Positions 17,239 to 25,847 of a stretch of 64,000 bases of DNA are shown here, one piece after another. This DNA comes from Nocardioides sp. QY071. Lineage in GTDB: Bacteria > Actinomycetota > Actinomycetes > Propionibacteriales > Nocardioidaceae. Each line of letters begins with the position of its first letter. Within the stretch, counting starts at the first letter, position 1. The stretch covers positions 806,001 to 870,000 of the forward strand of contig NZ_CP124681.1 of assembly GCF_029961765.1 (NCBI RefSeq). The letters are read 5' to 3'. The position numbers were made by a program, and so were the translations under genes. The notes below the pieces were generated by a model, which did not search any database, was not told where the DNA came from, and saw only the letters and a program-made list of their open reading frames with translations.

Positions 17239-17880
17239 CTAACTGCGACTCCATGTATAAGTCACGTATTCGGCTGCGGACGCCGACGTGACGTGATACA
17301 CGGCTCCCGAATCTAGGGCCAGCACGACCAGGCGCCCGGGAAGCGCGCCGTCGGCGGCCGAGGCGGCATCCGGTACGGCGAGCACGGTCGCGTCGTGCGC
17401 CAGGGCCTCGGTCGTGCCGGCTTGGGGGTCGGTGCCGAGCAGGTCGATCCGGTCCCCGGGGCTCAGCAGCGCCACCTGGCCGGCGTCGGAGAGCCGGATC
17501 GGCACGGTGACGGTGCCGGCGGGCTGGGCCGCCCCGAGGCCGGGGCCGACCAGGCGCACGTCGGTGACCGCCTCGCCGGCTCGCACCGGTGCCGCGAGCC
17601 GGCGCCCCACGGGATCGCGCGCCACTCGTTCCGGTACGGCGTCCGGCGGCACCTCCACCGGGACCAGGTCGCCCGCGGCGACCTCGCGGCCGGCGGGCAG
17701 GTCGCGCGCCGCCACGAGGAGCGTGGCGGTCGAGGGTGGCGGCGGTGCGACGGAGCGCACCGCGACGGCGGCGCCCACGCCGAGCAGCAGGGCGGCGATC
17801 AGCCGTCGGCGCCGCAGCACCCGTCGTCGTACGTGGTCGCGGGCGTCACGCAGCCGGTGCAGGGGTGAGCGGGAGTCCAT
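17239..17880 (-). CDS. SAF-domain protein (CpaB/RcpC-like)
   Basis: A 213-residue protein. A basic start is followed by one membrane span (LIAALLLGVGAAVAVRSVA) and a SAF domain (ATLLVAARDLPAGREVAAGD, then RRLAAPVRAGEAVTDVRLV). The second half, VTVPIRLSDAGQVALLSPGD and RIDLLG, matches the Flp-pilus assembly RcpC/CpaB region. CpaB proteins sit at the base of Flp/tad pili, but no other tad genes lie here and many actinobacteria carry such an orphan. A role at the membrane is likely; pilus involvement is unproven. Confidence 0.75.
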   Translation of the reverse strand: MDSRSPLHRLRDARDHVRRRVLRRRRLIAALLLGVGAAVAVRSVAPPPPSTATLLVAARDLPAGREVAAGDLVPVEVPPDAVPERVARDPVGRRLAAPVRAGEAVTDVRLVGPGLGAAQPAGTVTVPIRLSDAGQVALLSPGDRIDLLGTDPQAGTTEALAHDATVLAVPDAASAADGALPGRLVVLALDSGAVYHVTSASAAEYVTYTWSRS

Positions 17881-17940
17881 GCGGGCGACCGTAGGCCGCC
17901 GCGACGCCGGCCGCCGGCGTCATCCACAGGGACCTCGGGA

Positions 17941-18234
17941 TCAGGCGGGAGAGGCGGCCGAGCTCGTGCTCGACGCCCCGGACGACTCGCTCGACGAGGA
18001 CGACGAGGTGGTCGAGGAGGCCGCCGGTGTGGACGGCGTGCTCGACGCGCTGCTCGACGCCTTGCTGTCGGTCTTGTAGAACCCGGAGCCCTTGAACACG
18101 ACACCGACCGAGTTGAAGACCTTGCGCAGCTTGCCGGTGCACTCGGGGCACGTGGTCAGGGCGTCGTCGCTGAACTTCTGGACCTGCTCGAAGGCATGAC
18201 CACACTCGGTGCACAGGTACTGGTAGGTGGGCAT
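17941..18234 (-). CDS. FmdB-family zinc-ribbon protein
   Basis: A 97-residue protein. The N-terminal half (MPTYQYLCTECGHAFEQVQK, then CPECTGKLRKVF) is the FmdB/CxxC zinc ribbon with two CxxC pairs, followed by VGVVFKGSGFYKTDS, also diagnostic. The second half is an unusual Ser/Ala/Thr-rich tail of about 40 residues. FmdB-like proteins are putative regulators of unknown mechanism. A near-consensus CIRCE element lies 28-54 bp upstream of the start, predicting HrcA heat-shock control. Confidence 0.85.
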   Translation of the reverse strand: MPTYQYLCTECGHAFEQVQKFSDDALTTCPECTGKLRKVFNSVGVVFKGSGFYKTDSKASSSASSTPSTPAASSTTSSSSSSESSGASSTSSAASPA

Positions 18235-18261
18235 CGACGTTCCTCGTTCGGCACTCTGGCG

Positions 18262-18288
18262 CTAGCACTCTGATCTGTTGAGTGCCAA
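18262..18288. promoter_or_regulatory. CIRCE element (predicted HrcA operator)
   Basis: CTAGCACTC (18262-18270), nine bases, GAGTGCCAA (18280-18288). The known CIRCE consensus is TTAGCACTC-N9-GAGTGCTAA, so each arm matches 8 of 9 and the spacer is exact. On the minus strand it overlaps a plausible promoter for the FmdB gene (TTGGCA, then CTAGCG 17 bases later). It is also 42 bp before the plus-strand acylase start at 18330 and could affect that gene. A further GGCACTC half-site lies at 18250-18256. Confidence 0.75.
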
Positions 18289-18329
18289 TGCTACGTCAGC
18301 AGGCAACCTCACGGCACAATGGCGCCACC

Positions 18330-20957
18330 ATGGCGGACCTCGACACTCCTTCCCCGGCCCGCGCACGCTGGCCCCGGTGGCTGCGCTGGACCACTGCCCT
18401 CGGGGTACTCCTGGTCCTCGTCCTGGTCGCCGGCCTGACCACCGCGGTCGTCGGCGTGCGCCGCTCCTGGCCCCAGACCGGCGGCGAGCTGTCGATCAGC
18501 GGCCTCGACGGCGAGGTCCGGGTGGTCCGCGACGACCACGGCATCCCGCAGATCTACGCCGACTCGACCCACGACCTGATGCTGGCGCAGGGCTTCGTGC
18601 ACGCCCAGGACCGCTTCTTCGAGATGGACGTACGACGGCACGCCACCGCCGGGCGCCTCTCGGAGCTCTTCGGCGAGTCCGGCCTGGAGACCGACCTGGT
18701 GGTGCGCACCCTCGGCTGGCGCGAGGTGGCCGAGAAGGAGGTCGCGATGCTGCGGCCGGCGACTCGCAGCGCGCTGGACGCGTACGCCGAGGGCGTCAAC
18801 GCCTACCTCGAGGGCCGATCCACCTCCCAGATGTCGCTGGAGTACTCCCTCCTCGGCATCACCGGCCTCGACTACCAGCCCGAGCAGTGGACTGCCGTCG
18901 ACTCGGTCGCCTGGCTCAAGGCGATGGCCTGGGACCTGCGCGGCAACCTCGAGGAGGAGATCGGCCGCTCGATCGCGACCGCGACCGTCGGCGAGGACCG
19001 CACCCAGGACCTCTACCCCGGCTACCCGTACGCCGCGCACGCCCCGATCGTGCAGCAGGGCGGCGTGGCCGACGGCGTCTTCGACCAGGACGCGACCGGC
19101 GCCGGTGCCGGCGGCCTCACCCGCCCGCCGGTGGGCGGCGCCGCGACCGTGCGGGCGCTCGCGAAGGTGCGCAGCGTGCTGGGCGGCATGCCCGCCCTGC
19201 TCGGCCGGGGCGACGGCATCGGCAGCAACGCGTGGGTCGTCGACGGCGACCACACCGACACCGGTGCGCCGATCCTCGCCAACGACCCGCACCTCGGCAT
19301 CTCGCTGCCCGGCGTGTGGACCCAGGTCGGCCTGCACTGCCGCACCCTGTCCGACGAGTGCCCCTACGACGTGGCCGGGTTCAGCTTCTCCGGCGTGCCC
19401 GGCGTGGTGATCGGCCACAACCGCGACATCGCCTGGGGCTTCACGAACCTCGGCCCCGACGTGACCGACCTGTACGTCGAGCGGGTCACCGGCGACGAGT
19501 GGGAGTACGACGGCCAGCAGCTCCCGATGACCCGGCGTACCGAGAAGATCGAGGTGCGCGACGGCAAGGACGTCGAGCTCACCGTCCGCGCCACGAGCCA
19601 CGGCCCGCTGCTGTCGGACCTCGCGCGGTTCGCAGACGAGGACGGCATCGAGATCACCGAGGACGGCCTGCTCGACCAGGTCGATGCCGTCGCCGACGGT
19701 CAGCAGGACGAGTCGGCCGGAGACGTCGCGATCTCGCTGGCCTGGACCGCGCTGACCCCGCGCCCGACCGCCGACGCGCTGCTCGCCCTCGACCGGGCCT
19801 CGGACTGGACGTCCTTCCACAAGGCGCTCTCCTCGTTCGCCACCCCGGGCCAGAACGTCGTGTACGCCGACACCGAGGGCCACATCGGCTACCAGGCGAC
19901 CGGCGCCGTCCCCATCCGCCGGCCCGGCAACGACGGCCGGCTCCCCGCCGCCGGCTGGCTCAAGGAGACCGACTGGACCGGCGAGGTCGTGCCGTACGAC
20001 GCGCTGCCGAACGTCCTCGACCCCGACTCCGGGATCATCGCGACCGCCAACCAGGCGGTGATCGACCCGACCCGCTACCCGCCGTACCTCACCTCGGACT
20101 GGGACCTCGGCTACCGCTCGGACCGGATCAACCGGCTGCTCGCGGCCGACGACGAGCTCAGCGTCGAGGGCATGGCGGCCATCCAGCTCGACGACCGCAG
20201 CGCGATCGGGGAGGCGCTCACGCCGTACCTGCTCGACGTGGAGCTGCCGCGCGGCTACTACTCCGACGGGCAGCGCCTGCTGAAGTCGTGGAACTACCAG
20301 CAGGACGCCGACAGCGCGGCGGCGGCGTACTTCAACGTGGTGTGGCGCGAGGTCCTCTCCCGCACGTTCTCCGACGAGCTGCCGAAGGTGATCCAGCCCG
20401 ACGGGGGCGACCGCTGGTTCGCCGTGGTGAGTGCGCTGCTGCCGCGCGGCAAGAACCCGTGGTGGGACGACGTGCGCACCGACGACAAGGTCGAGCGCCG
20501 CTCCGACATCCTGCGTGACGCGATGATCGCGGCCCGCGACGAGCTCACGGCGCTGGAGTCGCCGAACGCCGAGGAGTGGACCTGGGGTGCGCTGCACGAG
20601 CTCGAGCTGCGCTCCTCGACGCTGGGGGAGTCCGGGATCGGGATCGTCGAGCGGCTCTTCAACCGCGGTGGCTGGGAGGTCGGCGGTGGTGGCTCGCTGG
20701 TCAACGCGACCGCGTGGGACGCGCGCACCGGCTACCAGGTCGCGACCGCGCCGTCGATGCGGATGGTCGTCCCGATGGACGACCTCGACGCGGCCCGCTG
20801 GATCAACCTCACCGGCGTCTCCGGGCACGCCTTCCACCCGCACTACACCGACCAGACCGACCTGTGGGCCCGCGGCCAGACCCTGCCCTGGGTGTTCTCG
20901 GAGAAGGCGGTCGACGACGCCGCCGAGGACGTGCTGCTGCTCAAGCCCGAGGGCTGA
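18330..20957 (+). CDS. Penicillin acylase family protein (Ntn hydrolase)
   Basis: An 875-residue protein with an N-terminal membrane anchor (LGVLLVLVLVAGLTTAVVGV), so it is probably exported and tethered. VRVVRDDHGIPQIYA, GFVHAQDRFFEMDVRRHATA and GRLSELFG are the alpha-chain signatures. The predicted autocleavage site is Gly-Ser in GDGIGSNAWVVDG, making Ser299 the catalytic N-terminal nucleophile of the beta chain. ILANDPHLGISLPGVW and GHIGYQATGAVPIRR follow. Family members hydrolyse beta-lactam side chains, acyl-homoserine lactones or other amides; the substrate here cannot be told. I chose the ATG at 18330; an in-frame start at 18282 would overlap the CIRCE element. Confidence 0.9.
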   Translation: MADLDTPSPARARWPRWLRWTTALGVLLVLVLVAGLTTAVVGVRRSWPQTGGELSISGLDGEVRVVRDDHGIPQIYADSTHDLMLAQGFVHAQDRFFEMDVRRHATAGRLSELFGESGLETDLVVRTLGWREVAEKEVAMLRPATRSALDAYAEGVNAYLEGRSTSQMSLEYSLLGITGLDYQPEQWTAVDSVAWLKAMAWDLRGNLEEEIGRSIATATVGEDRTQDLYPGYPYAAHAPIVQQGGVADGVFDQDATGAGAGGLTRPPVGGAATVRALAKVRSVLGGMPALLGRGDGIGSNAWVVDGDHTDTGAPILANDPHLGISLPGVWTQVGLHCRTLSDECPYDVAGFSFSGVPGVVIGHNRDIAWGFTNLGPDVTDLYVERVTGDEWEYDGQQLPMTRRTEKIEVRDGKDVELTVRATSHGPLLSDLARFADEDGIEITEDGLLDQVDAVADGQQDESAGDVAISLAWTALTPRPTADALLALDRASDWTSFHKALSSFATPGQNVVYADTEGHIGYQATGAVPIRRPGNDGRLPAAGWLKETDWTGEVVPYDALPNVLDPDSGIIATANQAVIDPTRYPPYLTSDWDLGYRSDRINRLLAADDELSVEGMAAIQLDDRSAIGEALTPYLLDVELPRGYYSDGQRLLKSWNYQQDADSAAAAYFNVVWREVLSRTFSDELPKVIQPDGGDRWFAVVSALLPRGKNPWWDDVRTDDKVERRSDILRDAMIAARDELTALESPNAEEWTWGALHELELRSSTLGESGIGIVERLFNRGGWEVGGGGSLVNATAWDARTGYQVATAPSMRMVVPMDDLDAARWINLTGVSGHAFHPHYTDQTDLWARGQTLPWVFSEKAVDDAAEDVLLLKPEG

Positions 20958-20973
20958 CCCCGGCCGGCCCTCG

Positions 20974-21044
20974 GATCGTTCGATCGAACGATTTGGGGGA
21001 CATCTGGGCGCCGGATCCCCCCCAAACCGTTCGATCGAACGATC
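20974..21044. terminator. Large hairpin between convergent genes, built from two copies of a palindrome
   Basis: The left arm (20974-20999, GATCGTTCGATCGAACG then TTTGGGGG) pairs with the right arm (CCCCCAAA then CGTTCGATCGAACGATC, ending 21044). Each arm itself contains the perfect palindrome CGTTCGATCGAACG, so alternative cruciforms are possible. It separates the acylase stop (20957) from the stop of the minus-strand cyclo-ligase (21043), so a bidirectional terminator is the simplest reading. Confidence 0.6.
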
Positions 21045-21642
21045 AGGGGGAGTCGAACCGCAGCACCCCGCCGGGGGTCGCGGCCGCGGAGACCGGGCGG
21101 TCGTGCGGCTCGGCGGGTACGTCGAGGAGGACCTCGTCGTCGTAGAGCAGGACGCAGGTGAAGGTCCCGACCGGCACGCGGGACAGCGCCCGGTCGTAGG
21201 ACCCGCCGCCACGGCCCAGTCGCATCCCGTCGCGGGACACCGCGAGGCCGGGGACGAGGACGACGTCGGCCGTCGCGACCGCTTCGACGCCGAGGGGCGT
21301 GCCGACCGGCTCGAGCAGGCCGCGCCGGGCCGGCGCCAGCGAGGTCGGACCGTGGTACGCCGCCCAGTCCAGGTCGTTGTCGGCCATCAGCACCGGCAGC
21401 ACCACGCGCTTGCCCGCGTCGACCAGCAGGTCGAGCAGCGCGGTGGTGCCGGGCTCGGTGCCGACGGAGACGTACGCCGCCACGGTGGCCGCCCGGCGTA
21501 CCTCCGGCGCCGCGAGGAGATGGTCGGCGATGGCCCGGGCGGCGGCCCCGACCTCGGTAAGCGAGCGGCGTCGCCGGGCGGTGAGGAGCTGGTCGCGGGC
21601 CGCGACCTTGGCCGCTCCTTGGAGCGGATGTGGACCTGTCAC
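21043..21642 (-). CDS. 5-formyltetrahydrofolate cyclo-ligase
   Basis: A 199-residue protein. VAAYVSVGTEPGTTALL and VVLPVLMADNDLDWAAY are present. The diagnostic substrate/ATP loop is DVVLVPGLAVSRDGMRLGRG followed by GGSYDRAL. It converts 5-formyl-THF to 5,10-methenyl-THF using ATP, a cytoplasmic folate salvage step. It is divergent from the uridylyltransferase gene with only about 23 bp between starts, so the promoters must overlap. The start could be a later in-frame codon. Its stop codon lies inside the hairpin described at 20974-21044. Confidence 0.9.
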   Translation of the reverse strand: MTGPHPLQGAAKVAARDQLLTARRRRSLTEVGAAARAIADHLLAAPEVRRAATVAAYVSVGTEPGTTALLDLLVDAGKRVVLPVLMADNDLDWAAYHGPTSLAPARRGLLEPVGTPLGVEAVATADVVLVPGLAVSRDGMRLGRGGGSYDRALSRVPVGTFTCVLLYDDEVLLDVPAEPHDRPVSAAATPGGVLRFDSP

Positions 21643-21665
21643 GCAGGAAGCCTACGATCGGCAGC

Positions 21666-23063
21666 ATGGGTATGAGTGGCCGCAGTGGCGGTCTCGAGAA
21701 GGCGCGGGCGAAGATGCTCGACGCGGGGGTCGACCCCGTGGCGATCGAGACGTTCGCGCACTACTACCGGCTGCTCGAGCACGGTGAGACCGGCATGATC
21801 CCGGAGTCGACCATCGAGCCGGTCGACATCGAGAGCCTCGCCGACGTCGAGGTCGCTGAGGACGTCGCGGCCGACGCGATCGGGAGGACCGTCGCGATCA
21901 AGCTCAACGGCGGGCTCGGCACCTCGATGGGCATGGAGCGCGCCAAGTCGCTGCTCTGCGTGCGCCGCGGCCTGTCCTTCCTCGACATCATCGCCCGCCA
22001 GGCGCTGCACCTGCGTCGGCAGTACGACGCCCGCCTGCCGCTGCTGTTCATGAACTCGTTCCGCACCTCGGCCGACACCCTCGACGCCCTCGGCCGCTAC
22101 GAGGACCTCGCCGTCGACGGCCTGCCCCTGGAGTTCCTGCAGAACAAGGAGCCCAAGCTCCTCACCTCCGACCTGACGCCGGCCGCCTGGCCCAAGGACC
22201 CTGACCTCGAGTGGTGTCCGCCCGGTCACGGCGACCTCTACACCGCGCTGCGCGGCACCGGCCTGCTCGACCGCCTGATCGAGCAGGGCTACCGCTACGT
22301 CTTCGTGTCCAACTCCGACAACCTCGGCGCCGTACCCGACCCGCGGGTCGCGGGCTGGTTCGCCTCGACGGGTGCGCCCTTCGCGATCGAGGCCGTACGA
22401 CGGACCGCCTCCGACCGCAAGGGCGGCCACTTCGCGCGTCGCAAGGCCGACGGCCGGATCGTGCTGCGCGAGACCGCGCAGACGCTGCCCGAGGACCGCG
22501 CGGCTCTCGCCGACCTCGAGCGGCACCGGTTCACCTCGACCAACAACCTGTGGTTCGACCTGCACGCGATGAAGGCGGTGCTCGACGGCCGCGAGGGCAT
22601 CCTCGGGCTGCCGCTGATCCGCAACGTCAAGCACGTCGACCCGGCCGACCCCGCCTCGCCGGAGGTCGTGCAGATCGAGACCGCGATGGGTGCGGCGATC
22701 GAGGTCTTCGACGGCGCCCGCCTGATCGAGGTCGGTCGCGACCGGTTCATCCCGGTCAAGACCACCAACGACCTGCTCGTGCTGCGCTCCGACGTCTACG
22801 AGATCGGCGCCGACTTCGCGCTGACGCAGGTCGCCACCGACGTGCCGTACGTCGAGCTGGACGCCGACCACTACAAGGTCGTCGGCGAGTTCGACAAGCG
22901 CTTCCCCGAGGGCGCACCGTCGCTCGCCAAGGCCACCGCGCTCAAGGTCGAGGGCGACTGGACCTTCGGCCACGGCGTCCAGGTCGTCGGTGCCGTCGAG
23001 CTGGACGCCAAGGGCGCCCAGCGGGTGCCTGCCGGTGAGGTGCTGTCGGGGTCGGATGACTGA
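21666..23063 (+). CDS. UTP--glucose-1-phosphate uridylyltransferase (UDPGP family)
   Basis: About 465 residues. The UDPGP-type nucleotide loop AIKLNGGLGTSMGMERAKS is near residue 75. LPLLFMNSFRTS, FLQNKEPKL, WCPPGHGDLYTAL, YVFVSNSDNLGA and RFIPVKTTNDLLVLRSDVY are standard for eukaryote-like UGP enzymes, distinct from bacterial GalU. It makes UDP-glucose. In actinobacteria the uridylyltransferase gene commonly sits beside a moeA/glp gene, as here. The ATG at 21666 follows GGCAGC; an in-frame ATG at 21630 overlaps the divergent gene. It overlaps the next gene by 8 bp. Confidence 0.92.
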   Translation: MGMSGRSGGLEKARAKMLDAGVDPVAIETFAHYYRLLEHGETGMIPESTIEPVDIESLADVEVAEDVAADAIGRTVAIKLNGGLGTSMGMERAKSLLCVRRGLSFLDIIARQALHLRRQYDARLPLLFMNSFRTSADTLDALGRYEDLAVDGLPLEFLQNKEPKLLTSDLTPAAWPKDPDLEWCPPGHGDLYTALRGTGLLDRLIEQGYRYVFVSNSDNLGAVPDPRVAGWFASTGAPFAIEAVRRTASDRKGGHFARRKADGRIVLRETAQTLPEDRAALADLERHRFTSTNNLWFDLHAMKAVLDGREGILGLPLIRNVKHVDPADPASPEVVQIETAMGAAIEVFDGARLIEVGRDRFIPVKTTNDLLVLRSDVYEIGADFALTQVATDVPYVELDADHYKVVGEFDKRFPEGAPSLAKATALKVEGDWTFGHGVQVVGAVELDAKGAQRVPAGEVLSGSDD

Positions 23064-24258
23064 CCCGGCCTGCTCGGTCGACGAGCACCGGTCGCGGGTC
23101 CTCGAGGGCGTCCGGGCGCTCGATCCCGAGGTCGTCCCGCTCGCCGAGGCGCTCGGCCGGGTCCTGGCCGCCGACGTCGCGGCCGCCCTGTCCGTGCCGC
23201 CCTTCGACCATGCCGCGATGGACGGCTTCGCGGTCCGCGCCGCCGACGTGGCCGCGGTCCCGGTGTCGCTGCCGGTGACCGGTGCGGTCGCCGCGGGCGA
23301 CGCCGTGACGCCGCTGGCACCAGGTACGGCGGTCCGGATCATGACCGGCGCCCCCGTGCCCCCGGAGGCCGACCTGGTCGTGCCCTTCGAGTGGACGTCC
23401 GGCGCCGACCCGGTCGAGATCCGCGAGCGGGCGGACGCCGGGCGACACATCCGTTTCGAGGGCGAGGACGTGCGGGCCGGCGAGGTCGCCCTCGCCGCCG
23501 GCGCGCGGCTCGGACCCGCCCAGCTCGGCCTGCTCACCTCCGTCGGTGCCTCGTCGGTCCCGGTGCACGCCCGCCCGCGGGTGGCCGTGCTGTCCACCGG
23601 CGCGGAGCTGGTCGTGGGCCAGGTGCCCGACAGCAACTCGCCCACCCTGGTCGCCGCGGCTCGCGACGCGGGCGCCGACGCCGCCGCGTTCGGCCCGGCG
23701 CCCGACGACCTCGCGGGCTTCCGTGCCCTGCTCGCCACCGCGGTCGAGGCGGCCGACGTCGTCGTCACCACGGGCGGCATCTCCGCCGGCGACCACGACG
23801 TCGTCAAGGCCGCGCTGCGCGACGACCCGGCGTTCTGGTTCGGGCCGGTCGCGATGAAGCCCGGCCGCCCCCAGGGCTGCGGGGTGGTCGTCGCCTCCGA
23901 CGGCCGCCGGGTCCCCGTCGTCACGCTGCCCGGTACGCCGATCGCCGCCTACGCCGCCTTCCTGCTGTACGTCGTCCCGCTGCTCCACGCGCTGGGCGGG
24001 ATCCGCTGGCTGCCGCCGCGGGCGCCGCTGGCCGCCGCGGTGCAGGCCGGCGACCGGACCGTGCTGCTGCCCGCCGTCCTCTCCGACGCCTCGGGTGCGG
24101 TGGCGCCGCTTCCCGGGCACGCCGGTCACTCGCAGCGTCTGCTCGCCGCGGCCGACGCGTTGCTCGTCGTACCGCCCTCGGGGAGGCTGTTGCCCGAGGG
24201 CACCTTCGTCGAGGTGCTCGCCCTGCATCCGCGACCCCAGGAGGGCCTTCATGGCTGA
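23056..24258 (+). CDS. glp: MoeA/gephyrin-like protein (Glp), molybdopterin molybdotransferase family
   Basis: A 400-residue MoeA-fold protein. PPFDHAAMDGFAVRAADV, RIMTGAPVPPEADLVVPFEW, VAVLSTGAELV, VVTTGGISAGDHDVV and VAMKPGRPQGCGVV follow the MoeA order. The usual LPGNPVS loop reads LPGTPIAAY, an Asn to Thr change at a normally invariant position. Known background: in Corynebacterium a MoeA paralogue (Glp) with the membrane receptor GlpR (SepX in Streptomyces) links to FtsZ and division. Here the SepX/GlpR gene is four genes downstream, so a division role is likely; retained molybdenum insertase activity is possible because moaC and mog follow directly. Confidence 0.85.
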   Translation: MTDPACSVDEHRSRVLEGVRALDPEVVPLAEALGRVLAADVAAALSVPPFDHAAMDGFAVRAADVAAVPVSLPVTGAVAAGDAVTPLAPGTAVRIMTGAPVPPEADLVVPFEWTSGADPVEIRERADAGRHIRFEGEDVRAGEVALAAGARLGPAQLGLLTSVGASSVPVHARPRVAVLSTGAELVVGQVPDSNSPTLVAAARDAGADAAAFGPAPDDLAGFRALLATAVEAADVVVTTGGISAGDHDVVKAALRDDPAFWFGPVAMKPGRPQGCGVVVASDGRRVPVVTLPGTPIAAYAAFLLYVVPLLHALGGIRWLPPRAPLAAAVQAGDRTVLLPAVLSDASGAVAPLPGHAGHSQRLLAAADALLVVPPSGRLLPEGTFVEVLALHPRPQEGLHG

Positions 24259-24727
24259 CGATCCGCGGCTGACCCATGTCGACGAGGCCGGCGCGGCGCG
24301 GATGGTCGACGTGTCGGCCAAGGCCGTGACCCACCGGGTCGCGACCGCATCCGGCCGAGTCCTCGTCTCGGCGGAGGTCGTCGGCCTGCTCCGCGGCGAG
24401 GGCGTGCCGAAGGGCGACGCGCTCGCCGTGGCCCGCATCGCCGGGATCATGGGCGCCAAGCAGACGCCCGCGCTGGTCCCGCTGTGCCACCCGCTGTCGA
24501 TCTCCGGTGTCACCGTCGACCTCACCGTCGCCGACGACGCCGTCGAGATCGCCGCGACCGTCAGGACCACCGACCGCACCGGCGTCGAGATGGAGGCGCT
24601 GACCGCCGTGTCCGTCGCCGCGCTCACCATCGTCGACATGGTCAAGGCCGTCGACAAGAGCGCGGTCATCACCGACGTGCGGGTCGAGACCAAGAGCGGC
24701 GGCAAGTCGGGGGACTGGTCGCGATGA
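24251..24727 (+). CDS. moaC: Cyclic pyranopterin monophosphate synthase MoaC
   Basis: A 158-residue protein, the full length of MoaC. LTHVDEAGAARMVDVSAK at the start, MGAKQTPALVPLCHPL (conserved Lys and His around the active site) and DRTGVEMEALTAVSVAALTI with MVKAVDKSAVI are all present. It converts the MoaA product to cyclic pyranopterin monophosphate in molybdopterin synthesis. The ATG overlaps the end of the Glp gene by 8 bp and the stop overlaps the next start by 4. Cofactor supply to the molybdoenzyme at 8735 is a natural inference, but moaA, moaD and moaE are not in this window. Confidence 0.95.
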   Translation: MADDPRLTHVDEAGAARMVDVSAKAVTHRVATASGRVLVSAEVVGLLRGEGVPKGDALAVARIAGIMGAKQTPALVPLCHPLSISGVTVDLTVADDAVEIAATVRTTDRTGVEMEALTAVSVAALTIVDMVKAVDKSAVITDVRVETKSGGKSGDWSR

Positions 24728-25206
24728 CCTCCGGCTACCCCGCTGCCGTGGTGGTGGCGTCGAACCGCGCCGCCGCCGGAGTGTACGACGACACGACCGG
24801 TCCGCTCATCGTGTCGGCCCTGCGGTCCTGGGGCTTCGTCGTCGACAAGCCCGTCGTCCGTCCGGACGGGGAGCCGGTCGGCGAGGCGATCTCGGCGGCC
24901 GTGGCCGGCGGCGCGCGGGTCGTGCTGACCACCGGCGGCACCGGCCTCACCCCGACCGACCGCACCCCCGAGGTGACCCGGCCGCTGCTCGACCGCGAGG
25001 TCCCCGGCCTGGCCGAGGCGATCCGTGCCGCCGGCGTCGCCAAGGGCGTGCCGACCGCGGTGCTCTCGCGCGGGTTGGCCGGCGTCTGCGGCACCGCCCT
25101 GGTCGTGAACCTCCCCGGCTCGCGCGGCGGCGTGAAGGACGCGCTGGCCGTGCTCGAGCCGGTGGTCGTGCACGCGGTCGAGCAGATCGTCGGGAGCGAC
25201 CATTGA
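24724..25206 (+). CDS. MogA/MoaB-family molybdenum cofactor biosynthesis protein
   Basis: A 160-residue protein of the MogA/MoaB fold: AAVVVASNRAAAGVYDDTTG at the start, then VVLTTGGTGLTPTDRTPE (the molybdopterin-binding GGTG and DxTP motif), LSRGLAGVCGTALVVNLPGS and the terminal helix AVLEPVVVHAVEQI. It adenylates molybdopterin before metal insertion by MoeA. It is coupled to moaC and to the GNAT gene by 4-bp overlaps, so the run from 21666 to 25847 is probably one transcript. Confidence 0.92.
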   Translation: MTSGYPAAVVVASNRAAAGVYDDTTGPLIVSALRSWGFVVDKPVVRPDGEPVGEAISAAVAGGARVVLTTGGTGLTPTDRTPEVTRPLLDREVPGLAEAIRAAGVAKGVPTAVLSRGLAGVCGTALVVNLPGSRGGVKDALAVLEPVVVHAVEQIVGSDH

Positions 25207-25847
25207 CCGAGGCCCCTCGCGAGCGGATGGTCGTCGGCGTCCCGGGCCGGGCCTGGCCCAACGAGCTGATCTCCGGCACCGACCCCGTCGTCCGGTTGCG
25301 CCCCATCGCGCGCTCCGACGCCCGCGCCTGGCGCACCGCGCGGCGCCGCAACGCCGTGTGGCTGGGGCCCTGGGACGCCACCGCCCCGCCCGGCTCCGAC
25401 GCCCGCCCGACCTCGTTCCGGGCCCTGGTCAAGCGGCTGCGCAAGGCTGCGCGGCGCGGGACGACGTACCCCTTCGTGGTGGAGGTCGACGGCGTCTTCG
25501 CCGGCCAGGTCAGCGTCAACAACATCGTGCGCGGCTCGGCGCAGTTCGCGTCCGTGGGGTACTGGATCGACCAGCAGTTCGCGGGTCGGGGCGTGATCCC
25601 GCGTGCCGTCGCGATGGTGATCGACCACTGCTTCTTCCTCGGCGGCCTGCACCGCATCGAGATCTGCATCCGCCCCGAGAACTCCAACTCGCTGCGGGTG
25701 GTGGAGAAGCTCGGCATCCGCGAGGTCGGCTACGCGCCGTACTTCCTCCACATCGACGGGGAGTGGCGCGACCACCGCATCTTCGCCGTCACCCGCGAGG
25801 AGGCGCCCCGCGGTGTCCTCGTGCGCCTCGACCGCCAAATCACATGA
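25203..25847 (+). CDS. GNAT family N-acetyltransferase (RimJ/RimL-like)
   Basis: A 214-residue acetyltransferase. VVRLRPIARSDARAWRTARR opens the fold. The acetyl-CoA loop region is YWIDQQFAGRGVIPRAVAMV and the final strand ICIRPENSNSLRVVEKLG is typical of RimJ-like enzymes. The upstream stop is overlapped by TTG at 25203; a start at the ATG at 25227 is also reasonable. A rimJ-like gene between glp and glpR is also found in Corynebacterium, which supports the synteny-based assignment of the neighbours. The acetylated target is unknown. Confidence 0.85.
   Translation: MTEAPRERMVVGVPGRAWPNELISGTDPVVRLRPIARSDARAWRTARRRNAVWLGPWDATAPPGSDARPTSFRALVKRLRKAARRGTTYPFVVEVDGVFAGQVSVNNIVRGSAQFASVGYWIDQQFAGRGVIPRAVAMVIDHCFFLGGLHRIEICIRPENSNSLRVVEKLGIREVGYAPYFLHIDGEWRDHRIFAVTREEAPRGVLVRLDRQIT

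Noticed and set aside
18309..21212. 967-codon minus-strand open frame opposite the acylase
   Set aside because: The plus-strand frame has full penicillin-acylase motifs and the minus frame has none; it is a codon-bias shadow.
23056..25206. A molybdenum-cofactor riboswitch before the moeA/moaC/mog genes
   Set aside because: The genes overlap each other and the upstream CDS, leaving no untranslated leader for such a structure.
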